Origin: an uncultured Eubacteriales bacterium
Lineage (GTDB): Bacteria; Bacillota; Clostridia; Christensenellales; CAG-314
Length of the DNA: 64,000 nt
Direction of reading: 5' to 3'
Assembly: GCA_900544545.1 (NCBI GenBank)
Contig: UQVY01000010.1
Coordinates: 7,732 to 71,731 of the forward strand
In this document: positions 8,105-15,662 of the stretch, one piece after another
How the letters are laid out: every line of letters starts with the position of its first letter
How positions within the stretch are numbered: position 1 is the first letter of the stretch
Notes under the pieces: model-generated
What the model saw: the letters and a program-made list of their open reading frames with translations, nothing else
Told to the model about the DNA's origin: nothing
The model's database searches: none
Position numbers and translations under genes: made by a program

Positions 8105-9762
8105 ACAGCACCCCCTTCGGGCAAAGTAAGCGAGTAATAAACTTCTTCGTCGTCCGTTTGAATTGTTACGTTGTATTCCTCAAATTTCGACTTTATTTTC
8201 TCCGAAATTTCTTCCGTTTTATTGTCGCATTCGATACGCAAAACGAGATTATCGCCGCGCTTTGAAAGGCGAACGATAACGGCGCTCGGTAGTCCCTCGT
8301 AATTTGCAATACAGGCTTGGAAAAAGTCATAGAAAACACCTGCGGTTTTGTCGTAGATTTTACCCGAAACGGCGCAATCGAAAGTGCATTCCGCACCCGT
8401 AAGCGAAAGAAACCCCAGCGATTCTTTTATCGCAAGCGACAGTTCGCCCACGTCTATATTTTCCTGCTTTTCGGCAAGCATAACAAGGTTGCTTCTGCGT
8501 TTGATATAAGCCGCCAAAATGCACGCAAAACGCATTTTGTCTATATATTCCGTGCTGTTTAACTGCGTTTTGTGGTACATATCCGACAAAAGCGCATCAA
8601 GGCGTTTCAGTTCTTCGCAGGTAACTTCATCCATCTTTGCGTACAGTTTATTTTGCTCTGCAATCTGCGCTTTTTGCTCTTTGAGTTCGTTCTCCGCTTC
8701 GATGATATAATTTTCTTCGGACAGTCTTTCGTTGGTTTCGGAAAGTGCCGCGTTTATCTCGTTGACCTTGGATAAATCTTCGATTCTGAAAGTATATCCG
8801 CCGTGTATTTTTTCTGCTGAAAGCCGTGTATTTTCATCTATCATTACGGGGCTTTTTGCCGCACGACCGAGCAGGTTTTTATCAGTGAAAATCGACTTTT
8901 CGGAGTCGTATATCACACTCAAATTCTCGTCCGTGATAACCGCCGAATATGCCGAACGATAGAAGTAATTTTCGTATTCGTCGTTGGACGGAATCAAACT
9001 TATGGCGATACAACTTTCTATCATTACGATACAGGTAAAGCACAACAGTTCCGGGATTTTGAACGCCGGCGTATCCGTCAAAAAGCATACGGTGGAAACA
9101 GCCACGCACACAATGAAAACGGTTACGGGTATCCACGTTTTACGCCTGCACGCCGATATGCCGCACTTCAAAATCAGCACGATAAGGCTTGTAAACGTTA
9201 CGGCAATCTCCCACGCGAGCGCGATATAAAATACGGTTCTATGCTCGTAGGAAAAACCGTTCTCGAAGTTCAAAGCGAACGCCCATTCGTGTGCATCGTT
9301 TGTTAATATCAGAAGAAGCAATATCACAGCGGGTAAATATAAGAGATACCACGCTTTTGCGAGCGGTTTGCCCTTTTTGCTCTCTATGCTGAACGCCGCA
9401 AGCAAAATCGTCGGCGGAATAAACATTTGCGGAACGTAGTATGCGTACCAAAGATAGCGCGAAAGGGCGTCTGTGTCCCTTGTCAGTCCGTACCTTATCA
9501 TTCGCACCACAAGGAAAAACAAAATCAGCACGGCAACCGTAATGAAATATGCACGCAGATCTTTCCGCACCATTCTATGTATAAGAGAAACGCCCCACGC
9601 CACCACGAGAGAAATCAGTATCGTGTGCGCCAACAAAGCAAACAAGGCGTGCCAAAAATCAGGAAGGCTCGAATCTACCGCCTGAAATACGCCCGCCAGA
9701 CAAAAGAAAAACACGCATACGGCATATAGAACTATTCTTTTTTTGTTAATAGCAGTCCGCAT
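8101..9762 (-). CDS. Seven-helix membrane sensor, kinase-like
   Basis: This 553-aa protein begins with about seven hydrophobic helices (residues 8-250), resembling the 7TM sensor module found on some histidine kinases. It continues with a PAS-like region, a long coiled coil (about 325-385) and a degenerate ATPase-like end. No clear HD phosphoacceptor or intact G boxes are visible, so catalytic activity is doubtful; it may act as a co-sensor for the next kinase. It is the first gene of the operon, with a good promoter about 30 bp upstream of the ATG at 9762. It overlaps the kinase gene by 4 bp. Confidence 0.75.
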   Translation of the reverse strand: MRTAINKKRIVLYAVCVFFFCLAGVFQAVDSSLPDFWHALFALLAHTILISLVVAWGVSLIHRMVRKDLRAYFITVAVLILFFLVVRMIRYGLTRDTDALSRYLWYAYYVPQMFIPPTILLAAFSIESKKGKPLAKAWYLLYLPAVILLLLILTNDAHEWAFALNFENGFSYEHRTVFYIALAWEIAVTFTSLIVLILKCGISACRRKTWIPVTVFIVCVAVSTVCFLTDTPAFKIPELLCFTCIVMIESCIAISLIPSNDEYENYFYRSAYSAVITDENLSVIYDSEKSIFTDKNLLGRAAKSPVMIDENTRLSAEKIHGGYTFRIEDLSKVNEINAALSETNERLSEENYIIEAENELKEQKAQIAEQNKLYAKMDEVTCEELKRLDALLSDMYHKTQLNSTEYIDKMRFACILAAYIKRRSNLVMLAEKQENIDVGELSLAIKESLGFLSLTGAECTFDCAVSGKIYDKTAGVFYDFFQACIANYEGLPSAVIVRLSKRGDNLVLRIECDNKTEEISEKIKSKFEEYNVTIQTDDEEVYYSLTLPEGGAV

Positions 9763-9791
9763 TTCCGCGTTCCTCCTCGTTAGTTATTTAT

Positions 9792-9820
9792 ATTATAGCA
9801 TATTTTTCCGATTTTTTCAA
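9792..9820 (-). promoter_or_regulatory. Sigma-A-type promoter of the signalling operon
   Basis: On the minus strand, TTGAAA (9815-9820) and TATAAT (9792-9797) are separated by 17 bp. They lie about 30 bp ahead of the start of the seven-helix sensor gene. Confidence 0.7.
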
Positions 9821-9868
9821 TCCATTCTGCCCCATAAACGAAAAGTCGAATCGCTTGCTGTCAACCGT

Positions 9869-10336
9869 TTACCACTCCTGATTTTTTATGTTATCCGCTA
9901 TGTTCATAATCGGAACACCGAGTTCCTGTGCGTACTTATAGCATTTATACGCGCCGCCGTAATCACGCTTGATATAGACGATCATCATATCGCAGTTCTC
10001 GGCAAGCCATTTATTCCGTTCCCATATCGCCGCTTTGTAATGGCACTTCCTATCGGTCGGAATAATAACGCTATCATAAGATTTTTCTATAATATCCAAG
10101 TTTGCCACGGGATACGGTTCGACAAGTGTAAGTTCGCACCACTCCTCCCATTCTCTTCGGAATCGTCTGACAGCCTGTGTAGCAAGGTCATCAAACTCAC
10201 CGTTTCGCCCTACGTTATAGTCTATAAACCCATATTTACGGTGCAGTAATTCGATTACTTCGTCAAGTTCTTCTTCGACTTGCCGGTATTCGTCCACTAC
10301 TCTATGACCTATAAATGAAACCCGAAAAATATCCAA
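9869..10336 (-). CDS. SLOG/DUF1273-like nucleotide-binding family protein
   Basis: This 155-aa protein begins with FRVSFIGHRVVDEYRQVEEEL, typical of the GHR motif of SLOG/DUF1273-like Rossmannoid proteins. It ends with CDMMIVYIKRDYGGAYKCYKYA, where strand, Gly-Gly and helix resemble the nucleotide-binding end of that fold. SLOG proteins bind nucleotides or nucleotide-derived signals. The TTG at 10336 is chosen because GGGAGG lies 7 nt upstream and the conserved domain starts immediately after. The longer frame would begin inside a folded leader. The gene has its own promoter and a strongly structured leader and stands next to the integrase. Confidence 0.65.
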   Translation of the reverse strand: MDIFRVSFIGHRVVDEYRQVEEELDEVIELLHRKYGFIDYNVGRNGEFDDLATQAVRRFRREWEEWCELTLVEPYPVANLDIIEKSYDSVIIPTDRKCHYKAAIWERNKWLAENCDMMIVYIKRDYGGAYKCYKYAQELGVPIMNIADNIKNQEW

Positions 10337-10343
10337 TTCAATG

Positions 10344-10440
10344 CCTCCCGATAGGTGAATTATCTCACAGAATTTTGTTCGCCTATTAAAGCAATAGGTG
10401 AACAAAACCGTAGACTTCGGACACCTATCGAGAGTATTTA
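10344..10440 (-). promoter_or_regulatory. Structured leader that can sequester the ribosome binding site
   Basis: In the minus-strand transcript, arm a (10422-10434) pairs with arm d (10345-10357) over 13 positions with one G-U wobble, and arm d contains most of the GGGAGG Shine-Dalgarno (10344-10349). Nested inside, arms b (10393-10407) and c (10373-10387) form a 15-bp hairpin with one wobble. Arms a and b can also pair with each other through GATAGGTG and CACCTATT, which would free arm d. The predicted transcript start is close to arm a. This is the layout of a translational switch. The ligand or trigger is unknown. Confidence 0.55.
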
Positions 10441-10446
10441 CGAATT

Positions 10447-10475
10447 TTATTATTTTTCTGACCGCACGAAAGCAA
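10447..10475 (-). promoter_or_regulatory. Promoter of the SLOG-like gene
   Basis: On the minus strand, TTGCTT (10470-10475) and TAATAA (10447-10452) are spaced by 17 bp, placing the transcript start near 10440, at the outer arm of the leader hairpin. Confidence 0.5.
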
Positions 10476-10481
10476 GGTACA

Positions 10482-10510
10482 TTGACTTTACTACCGTTTT
10501 ATGGTATAAT
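10482..10510 (+). promoter_or_regulatory. Plus-strand promoter with no following gene
   Basis: TTGACT (10482-10487) and a perfect TATAAT (10505-10510) are spaced by 17 bp. The expected start near 10517 lies only about 9 bp before a terminator hairpin, so the transcript would be about 40 nt. No plus-strand gene follows. Confidence 0.6.
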
Positions 10511-10525
10511 AAACATAATATTTGA

Positions 10526-10556
10526 GCCGTCTATTGCTTTAACAGACGGCTTTTTT
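10526..10556 (+). terminator. Intrinsic terminator after a very short transcript
   Basis: GCCGTCT (10526-10532) and AGACGGC (10544-10550) form a 7-bp stem followed by six T. The apical part shares the 12-mer CTATTGCTTTAA with the inner hairpin of the divergent leader. The end of the integrase gene overlaps the T run. Confidence 0.75.
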
Positions 10557-11490
10557 AGTTGAAAATTTTGCCGAGTTTATTCATCATATCCTGCTTGTGT
10601 TCCATAAGTGAATGGGCGTATCTGTTCAGCGTTACCGTGGCGTTTTTATGCCCCAATATCTCCGCCAATGTTTTCACGTCCATTCCGCATTCCAAAGCGC
10701 GTGTAGCAAACGTATGCCGAAGTGAGTGAAAACCTTTACGCTCGATATGCAAACGCTTTTGCAGAAGTTCAAAGGTTCTCTGATAAGATCGCACCGTAGG
10801 CGGCTCGCCCTTCTCCGATTCCACAACATACTCCGAAATGCTTTTCCTTTTATACTCTTTCAGAACGGGAAGCAACTGCTTCGGAAGCGGAATCATTCTT
10901 TTGGAAGAAGTTGTTTTCGGCAAGTCTGTAATCCGACAAAGATTCCCTTTTTCATCTCGCCCGTCGTGGCAAGTTTTGTTCACCGCAAGCGTTCCTTTCG
11001 TGAAATCAATATCCGACCAAGTAAGCGCGAGCAATTCTCCGATACGCAACCCCGAATAAAGACAAATCACGATCCCGATGAATTTCCGTTTCTTACTCGA
11101 TAACGCCGCCTGCTCTATCTTCTTCTGTTCGGCAAGCGAAAAACAGGATACTTCTTTCTCTTTCGTTTTCGGTCGTCTGATTTTGTCTGTCGTATACTCT
11201 TTCAGTTCTCCGAGCGTATACGCAAGTTTCAGAGAGTTCTGAATAACCGTAATAATCCCGTTTACGGAATTAGCCGCTAACCCCTTTCCGGTTGTCAGAT
11301 TGCCCGACTGCATAAGTTCGGTAATATACTTCTGTATGACGATGGGCGACAGTTCTTCAAGCTCGTACTCGCCCAGCTTTACCTTCAAGTGCTTTTCGAT
11401 AATCTCCGAATATCTTTCGCACGTTTTCGTTTTAGACGAAGGCTCTATGTAATTCGCAAACCATACGTCCAACCATTCTTTGTATTTCAT
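10555..11490 (-). CDS. Tyrosine recombinase (phage/ICE-type integrase)
   Basis: This 311-aa protein has an N-terminal SAM-like DNA-binding domain (MKYKEWLDVWFANYIEPSSK, residues 1 to about 110) and a catalytic domain. The active-site residues are recognisable: Arg in GLRIGELLALTW, His-x-x-Arg in HSLRHTFATR, His in LGHKNATVT and the Tyr nucleophile in LNRYAH. The ATG at 11490 follows AAAGGAG; the longer upstream frame is not used. It resembles integrases of Firmicutes conjugative or mobilisable elements, though no separate N-terminal arm-binding domain is evident. It lies about 250 bp inside the right 83-bp repeat, where an element's own integrase would be expected. Confidence 0.92.
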   Translation of the reverse strand: MKYKEWLDVWFANYIEPSSKTKTCERYSEIIEKHLKVKLGEYELEELSPIVIQKYITELMQSGNLTTGKGLAANSVNGIITVIQNSLKLAYTLGELKEYTTDKIRRPKTKEKEVSCFSLAEQKKIEQAALSSKKRKFIGIVICLYSGLRIGELLALTWSDIDFTKGTLAVNKTCHDGRDEKGNLCRITDLPKTTSSKRMIPLPKQLLPVLKEYKRKSISEYVVESEKGEPPTVRSYQRTFELLQKRLHIERKGFHSLRHTFATRALECGMDVKTLAEILGHKNATVTLNRYAHSLMEHKQDMMNKLGKIFN

Positions 11491-11566
11491 TGAAAACTCC
11501 TTTCGATTTACTGTTATTATTATAATTTTTCTCACCGTAAATAGGAAATCACCCCTCGAAACGGCA

Positions 11567-11600
11567 TAAAAAAAGAGAGAACATTTATCCTTGTTCTCTC
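11567..11600 (-). terminator. Intrinsic terminator
   Basis: GAGAGAAC (11575-11582) pairs with GTTCTCTC (11593-11600). On the minus strand the stem is followed by seven T, so it ends transcripts of the GNAT-LRR frame. It is T-flanked on the plus strand too. Confidence 0.75.
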
Positions 11601-11654
11601 CTATGTTTTTTATATTAAATTAAAAAGTCGGATGTTATTTACGAATATCAAACT

Positions 11655-12305
11655 TTAAGCTATCATTTGAAGGCTGTTTTCTATTTTATTTGGTATTTTT
11701 TGTTGTGTTTTTCGGAAATCCCTTTCACTATTGATTGCACAGTTTCCTATACTCGTAACGCCTTTGCCGATGGTTACGCTCGTTAAACTTGTGCAACCAC
11801 AGAACGCCAATTTTCCTATGCTCGTTATATCCGTATTCGAATAGGCGTACAGGTCGAAACCGATTATATCGAATCCGTTTTTGCGGTAAAACGCAATTGC
11901 GTTTTCATTGCACGACTGCGTTTCCAGAACCGCCATACGCGCGCCTTCCCGCTCGGCTTCTGCAAGAATTTCCTTTATCAACACAGTACCTATCCCGCGG
12001 CGACGCTCAAAACCGTCAAATACGCAAATATTGCTGATGCGGAAGCGATTGTTCCATTTTTCAAGCGAGCCTTCGGCATATCCGAGAAGTCTTTCGTTTT
12101 CAAATACGCCGTATGCAATCGGAGCGTACAGCCATTCGCCGAAAAATTCGTCCTCAAAGGACCTCTCCTCCGTCGTTTCAAACGGCACGTACTCAATTTT
12201 AAAACCAAAATCGGCTTCGCGAACGTCGTAATAGCCGTCAGTGCGGTAACGGGCGGTAAACCTCTTGCCGATATATGATTCTTTGTCCGGTCGTTTTATT
12301 TCCAT
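11655..12305 (-). CDS. GNAT acetyltransferase with its C-terminus replaced by an LRR fragment
   Basis: Of the 216 aa, residues 1 to about 160 form a GNAT N-acetyltransferase. The acetyl-CoA loop reads ERRRGIGTVLIKEIL, followed by ARMAVLETQSCNENAIAFY and RKNGFDIIGFDLYAYSNTDI. Right after SNTDI the sequence switches to one BspA-like LRR unit (TSIGKLAFCGCTSLTSV, GKGVTSIG) encoded by the right 83-bp repeat, then to unrelated residues and a stop. The native last strands of the enzyme seem lost. The start at 12305 has GGGAG upstream. The core may still fold, but the gene has been altered by recombination. The substrate is unknown. Confidence 0.75.
   Translation of the reverse strand: MEIKRPDKESYIGKRFTARYRTDGYYDVREADFGFKIEYVPFETTEERSFEDEFFGEWLYAPIAYGVFENERLLGYAEGSLEKWNNRFRISNICVFDGFERRRGIGTVLIKEILAEAEREGARMAVLETQSCNENAIAFYRKNGFDIIGFDLYAYSNTDITSIGKLAFCGCTSLTSVTIGKGVTSIGNCAINSERDFRKTQQKIPNKIENSLQMIA
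11743..11825. repeat. 83-bp direct repeat, right copy
   Basis: This is identical to 10-92. Its right boundary is the exact point where the GNAT gene loses its own sequence. Confidence 0.85.
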
Positions 12306-12312
12306 TCTCAAT

Positions 12313-12474
12313 TCACTCCCGCACGCCCGCCTGCGCAAGAAAATCCTTATCCGATTTAACGAAATTCCGCATTCTATACATAGCGCGGCAGATACGCTCC
12401 TTATCGACATTGCCTTCAGTAATTACGACACAATCCGTTTTCCCGTCGGTACGTCTTAAAAAGCCGTCGGACAG
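12313..12474 (-). CDS. Possible small protein between aroK and the GNAT gene
   Basis: An open frame ends at the TGA at 12313-12315, overlapping the ribosome binding region of the GNAT gene. It reads protein-like (VVITEGNVDKERICRAMYRM, then RNFVKSDKDFLAQAGVRE). No ATG with a ribosome binding site exists at its beginning. The only early candidate start is a CTG at 12474, so it may be a remnant or start at an internal ATG (codons 32 or 35). No family recognised. Confidence 0.3.
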   Translation of the reverse strand: MSDGFLRRTDGKTDCVVITEGNVDKERICRAMYRMRNFVKSDKDFLAQAGVRE

Positions 12475-12995
12475 ACTGCCCGTTCAAGAGCCGAAACGAT
12501 TTCTTTGAGCTTTTCTACCGTGCGTTCGACCGAAAGCGCATCCGTTTCAAGCTCTGCGTCGGCAATCTCTTTATAAAACTTCTCGCGTTTTTTAAGCGTC
12601 GAGGAGATTTTCTTTATGGAAAGCTCTCCGAGAAGCGGTCTTTGGTTTGCATCCCCGAAAAGTCTGTCGTAAAGAGTCAAAGGCTTGGCTTTAAGCCATA
12701 TACAAAAAGCGTTTTCGCTGAGAATACGCCTGTTTTCCGCCGAAAGCACCGCTCCTCCGCCGACCGCAACGACGAGATTTTCCATATCCTCCAACCTTCC
12801 TATGACCGAAGTTTCCTGACGACGGAAATAATCCTCTCCGCACGCGGATATAAGCTCGGAAACGGGCATCGAAAATTCGTACTCGATTATTGCGTCGGTA
12901 TCCATAAAACGCCTGCTCAAAGCCCTTGAAAGTCCGCGACCGGACGTGGTTTTCGAAGCGCCGGGCATACCTATTAAAACTATATTACTTTTCAT
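12456..12995 (-). CDS. aroK: Shikimate kinase
   Basis: This 179-aa cytoplasmic enzyme phosphorylates shikimate with ATP in the chorismate pathway. Visible motifs are the P-loop GMPGASKTTSGR, the DTD of FMDTDAIIE that binds shikimate and Mg, the GGGAV shikimate-binding loop and the NQRPLL lid arginine. One P-loop position is unusual: the Gly normally before Lys-Thr (GxGKT) is Ser (GASKT). Length matches the family. Its start overlaps the end of aroQ by 11 bp, giving two consecutive shikimate-pathway genes in one operon with mrp and the ComEC-like gene. Confidence 0.93.
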   Translation of the reverse strand: MKSNIVLIGMPGASKTTSGRGLSRALSRRFMDTDAIIEYEFSMPVSELISACGEDYFRRQETSVIGRLEDMENLVVAVGGGAVLSAENRRILSENAFCIWLKAKPLTLYDRLFGDANQRPLLGELSIKKISSTLKKREKFYKEIADAELETDALSVERTVEKLKEIVSALERAVCPTAF

Positions 12996-13437
12996 AAGCA
13001 GCCTCCGCTTTGTTTGTAAGTCTGTCCGCTATGAAATCCAGAGCTTCGAAATAGCTTTTCTCTTTTTTTCCGCAGAAAAAGCCGTCCACGACGTCGCGGA
13101 AAACACGGATTTTTCTGAATTCCTCACGGGAAGTTATATCGCTTAGATGAATCTCGGCTTTGACTCCGCCGAAAATCTCGAGCGCGTCGCGAATCGCATA
13201 ACTGTAATGAGTATAGGCTCCGGCGTTGATTAAAATCGCGTCCGCGTCGGCGTTTTCGATAGCGTCTATAATATCGCCTTCGTGATTGCTGTGATAAAAC
13301 TCCGCCGTAAGTCCTTTCGTTTCCGCATAAGCTCCGACAAGTCCGTTAAGCTCGCGGAGAGTCGTTTTTCCGTACTGAATCGGATCGCGGCGACCTAAAC
13401 TTCCGAGATTGGGGCCGTTAATGACGAGTACCTTCAC
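12985..13437 (-). CDS. aroQ: 3-dehydroquinate dehydratase, type II
   Basis: This 150-aa enzyme of the dodecameric type II family converts 3-dehydroquinate to 3-dehydroshikimate. Motifs are VLVINGPNLGSLGRRDP with the active-site Arg, QYGKTTL with the catalytic Tyr, FYHSNHEGDIIDAI, LINAGAYTHYS and EIHLSDITSREEFR. The usual HLSN is HLSD here, and the C-terminal segment departs from the common SVIAP type. The GTG at 13437 follows GGGAGG by 6 nt and overlaps the preceding stop codon as GTGA, implying translational coupling. Confidence 0.92.
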   Translation of the reverse strand: MKVLVINGPNLGSLGRRDPIQYGKTTLRELNGLVGAYAETKGLTAEFYHSNHEGDIIDAIENADADAILINAGAYTHYSYAIRDALEIFGGVKAEIHLSDITSREEFRKIRVFRDVVDGFFCGKKEKSYFEALDFIADRLTNKAEAAYEK

Positions 13438-14627
13438 GCGCACCTCCCTGCGAAAAGAGCAAATCTTGCGGTTATTCCGAAAGGATCGACGATTACGCAG
13501 GAAGTCGCCTTGATCTTTTCGCATTCGAAACCGAATCCGTTTTTATCGGCCTTCATCGTTATCGTACCGCAGTCGATAGTGCAGTGGACCTCTGCTCCGA
13601 TTGCCGCAAATCTGTCGAGAGTTTCTTTTTCCGGATGATTGTAGGTATTACCGTAACCCGCGCTTATCACGACGTATTCGGGCTTGATTACGTCGAGGAA
13701 AAACGAATTCGAAGACTCTTTGGAACCGTGATGACCGGCTTTCAGAACGTCAACGTCTACGTCAAGCCCCATATTTACGTAATTATCAAGGAAAACCTGC
13801 TCGCCTTTCTTCGCCGCGTCGCCCGTCAGCATAACTCTGACCGTCGGATATTCGAGAAGAATTATGGGCGAAACGTTATTGATTGCTTTGGCGTCGCCGC
13901 TTTTAACACCGGAATACTGAGAGGGATCGGGCGTTACGAAGGTCATTCTGTAACCCTCGCCCTCGATGACCGTACCCGCTTCCGAATATACGATTTCCGA
14001 ACCTTCTTTTACTACCGATTCGACGAAGGCGTCGTAATACCTCGTGGAAATGCTTTGCGGCTCTATTTTCCCGAGAGATTCCGAAACCTTGGTTTTTCCT
14101 TTAGCCAAAGGATCGTCCGCGTATCCGGATTTGACGTAAGGCATATAAACCGTATGTACGAGAACGCTGTCGCTGTTTATTACGTCGTCGAGACTTCCGC
14201 AGTGATCGGAATCGGTATGAGTCAGAAGCACGTAGTCCAGCTCGGTTATGTCTTTACCGGCAAGAACGTCGAGAATCGCCTGAGCTATTCCGAATCTCTC
14301 TCCGCCCGAATCCTTCCCGAAAGTTCCGTTTTTCCCTCCGTCGATAAGCATCGTCTTTCCGTCGGGAAGCTCCAGAAGAATCGAATCTCCCTGACCGACG
14401 TTGATCATAGTCATAGTGAGATTGCCTTCCGTATTTTTGACGGGCGGTTTAACTTCACGCGGCTTGTATTTCAGACCTATTCCCAAATCGAAGGAAAAAG
14501 GCGGAATGCTGTAATAATACAGACCTATTACCAGAATAAGCACGACTGCGATTATTATCTCGGGCAAAGTCTTTTTCAGAACGTTCTTCCCCTTTTTAGG
14601 CGTCGTTTTCTTTTTTTTAGCGGACAT
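13434..14627 (-). CDS. Membrane-anchored ComEC-like metallo-beta-lactamase-fold hydrolase
   Basis: This 397-aa protein has a Lys-rich start, one transmembrane helix (about residues 25-45) and an external metallo-beta-lactamase domain like the C-terminal part of ComEC/Rec2. Motifs are MTMINVGQGDSILLELPDGK, LLTHTDSDHCGSLD (HxDxDH metal motif), VRVMLTGDA and VLKAGHHGSKESSNSFFL. The ComEC channel domain is absent, so DNA uptake is not implied. Related stand-alone proteins are probable phosphodiesterases or nucleases. It lies between mrp and aroQ, overlapping aroQ by 4 bp. Confidence 0.85.
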   Translation of the reverse strand: MSAKKKKTTPKKGKNVLKKTLPEIIIAVVLILVIGLYYYSIPPFSFDLGIGLKYKPREVKPPVKNTEGNLTMTMINVGQGDSILLELPDGKTMLIDGGKNGTFGKDSGGERFGIAQAILDVLAGKDITELDYVLLTHTDSDHCGSLDDVINSDSVLVHTVYMPYVKSGYADDPLAKGKTKVSESLGKIEPQSISTRYYDAFVESVVKEGSEIVYSEAGTVIEGEGYRMTFVTPDPSQYSGVKSGDAKAINNVSPIILLEYPTVRVMLTGDAAKKGEQVFLDNYVNMGLDVDVDVLKAGHHGSKESSNSFFLDVIKPEYVVISAGYGNTYNHPEKETLDRFAAIGAEVHCTIDCGTITMKADKNGFGFECEKIKATSCVIVDPFGITARFALFAGRCA

Positions 14628-14692
14628 TTATCGCATATCTCCCAAAATAAAGGCAAAGCCGCCGCACTCGGCGGCGACCTTACCCGAAATTA

Positions 14693-15520
14693 TCAAAGCG
14701 ACTGAATTTCGTTCAGCGCACAGGTTACGCAATCGGGATCGACCGAAGAAATCCTGCCGTGATCGCAGGCGTCGGCGGCCTCCGGATCGATGGGAATCCT
14801 CGCGAGAAGCCTTAATCCGAATTCGTCGGTGATTCTTCTTATATTGCTCTTTCCGAAAACTTCGATTTCCTTGCCGCAGCACGGACATTTCACGAAACTC
14901 ATATTCTCCACTACGCCCACTATCGGAACGTTCATCATCCTCGCCATCTTGACGGCTTTTTCGACTATCATCGAAACCAGTTCCTGCGGAGAGGTAACGA
15001 CTACGATACCGTCTACGGGCAAAGACTGAAACACGGTAAGCGGAACGTCGCCCGTTCCCGGGGGCATATCCACGAACATATAATCCACGTCGCCCCACTG
15101 AACTTCCGTCCAGAATCTCGTAACCATATCGGCTATCATCGGACCTCTCCAGAGAACGGGATCGTTTTCGCTCGCAAGGAGAAGATTTGCGGACATAAGC
15201 TTTACGCCCGAATCGCTCACGGCGGGAATTATAGCCGTTCCGTCTTCGGTTGCCGCGGCGTGTTCCGTTACGCCGAACATTCTCGGGACGGAAGGACCGG
15301 TTACGTCGCCGTCGAGAATCGCCGTTTTTTTGCCGAGCTTATTCATACCGGAAGCCAGAAGCCCCGTTACGAAAGACTTTCCTACTCCGCCCTTTCCGCT
15401 GACGACCGCGATGAGCTTGCCGACGCGGGAACCTTCCATAAGCTTTTCTTTTACTATTTCGCCGCGGGAGCTGCAATTTTCCGAGCAGCCTTCGCAGTTA
15501 TGGTTGCATTCGTTTCCCAT
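14693..15520 (-). CDS. mrp: Mrp/NBP35-family iron-sulfur carrier ATPase
   Basis: This P-loop NTPase (275 aa from the chosen start) loads or carries Fe-S clusters. The N-terminus holds a Cys cluster (CNHNCEGCSENC), as in Nbp35-type proteins. The ATPase domain has the deviant Walker A GKGGVGKSFVTG, LDGDVTGPSVPRMFG, FVDMPPGTGDVPLTV and the CPCC cluster-binding pair. The ATG at 15520 is preferred over one at 15580 because a strong promoter's -10 box ends only 4 bp before 15580, and because GGAAG precedes 15520. Downstream genes follow closely enough to be cotranscribed. Confidence 0.9.
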   Translation of the reverse strand: MGNECNHNCEGCSENCSSRGEIVKEKLMEGSRVGKLIAVVSGKGGVGKSFVTGLLASGMNKLGKKTAILDGDVTGPSVPRMFGVTEHAAATEDGTAIIPAVSDSGVKLMSANLLLASENDPVLWRGPMIADMVTRFWTEVQWGDVDYMFVDMPPGTGDVPLTVFQSLPVDGIVVVTSPQELVSMIVEKAVKMARMMNVPIVGVVENMSFVKCPCCGKEIEVFGKSNIRRITDEFGLRLLARIPIDPEAADACDHGRISSVDPDCVTCALNEIQSL

Positions 15521-15583
15521 ATTTTCACTTCCATTCGATAATAAGGAGTTTTCGTCGCTCGCGACTCTCTCCCTTTCCATAAT

Positions 15584-15611
15584 ATTATAACCGAAAAAGC
15601 CGTTTTGTCAA
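15584..15611 (-). promoter_or_regulatory. Strong promoter of the mrp-aroQ-aroK genes
   Basis: On the minus strand a perfect TTGACA (15606-15611) and a perfect TATAAT (15584-15589) are spaced by 16 bp. The start would fall near 15577, which decides in favour of the 15520 start for mrp. Confidence 0.75.
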
Positions 15612-15662
15612 CACAAAACAGCATTTTCCGTACAAACCTTTTACCGATAATCCTCCGGAATT

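Noticed and set aside
13434..14627. ComEC competence channel
   Set aside because: Only one transmembrane helix and the hydrolase domain are present; the multi-helix channel domain is missing.
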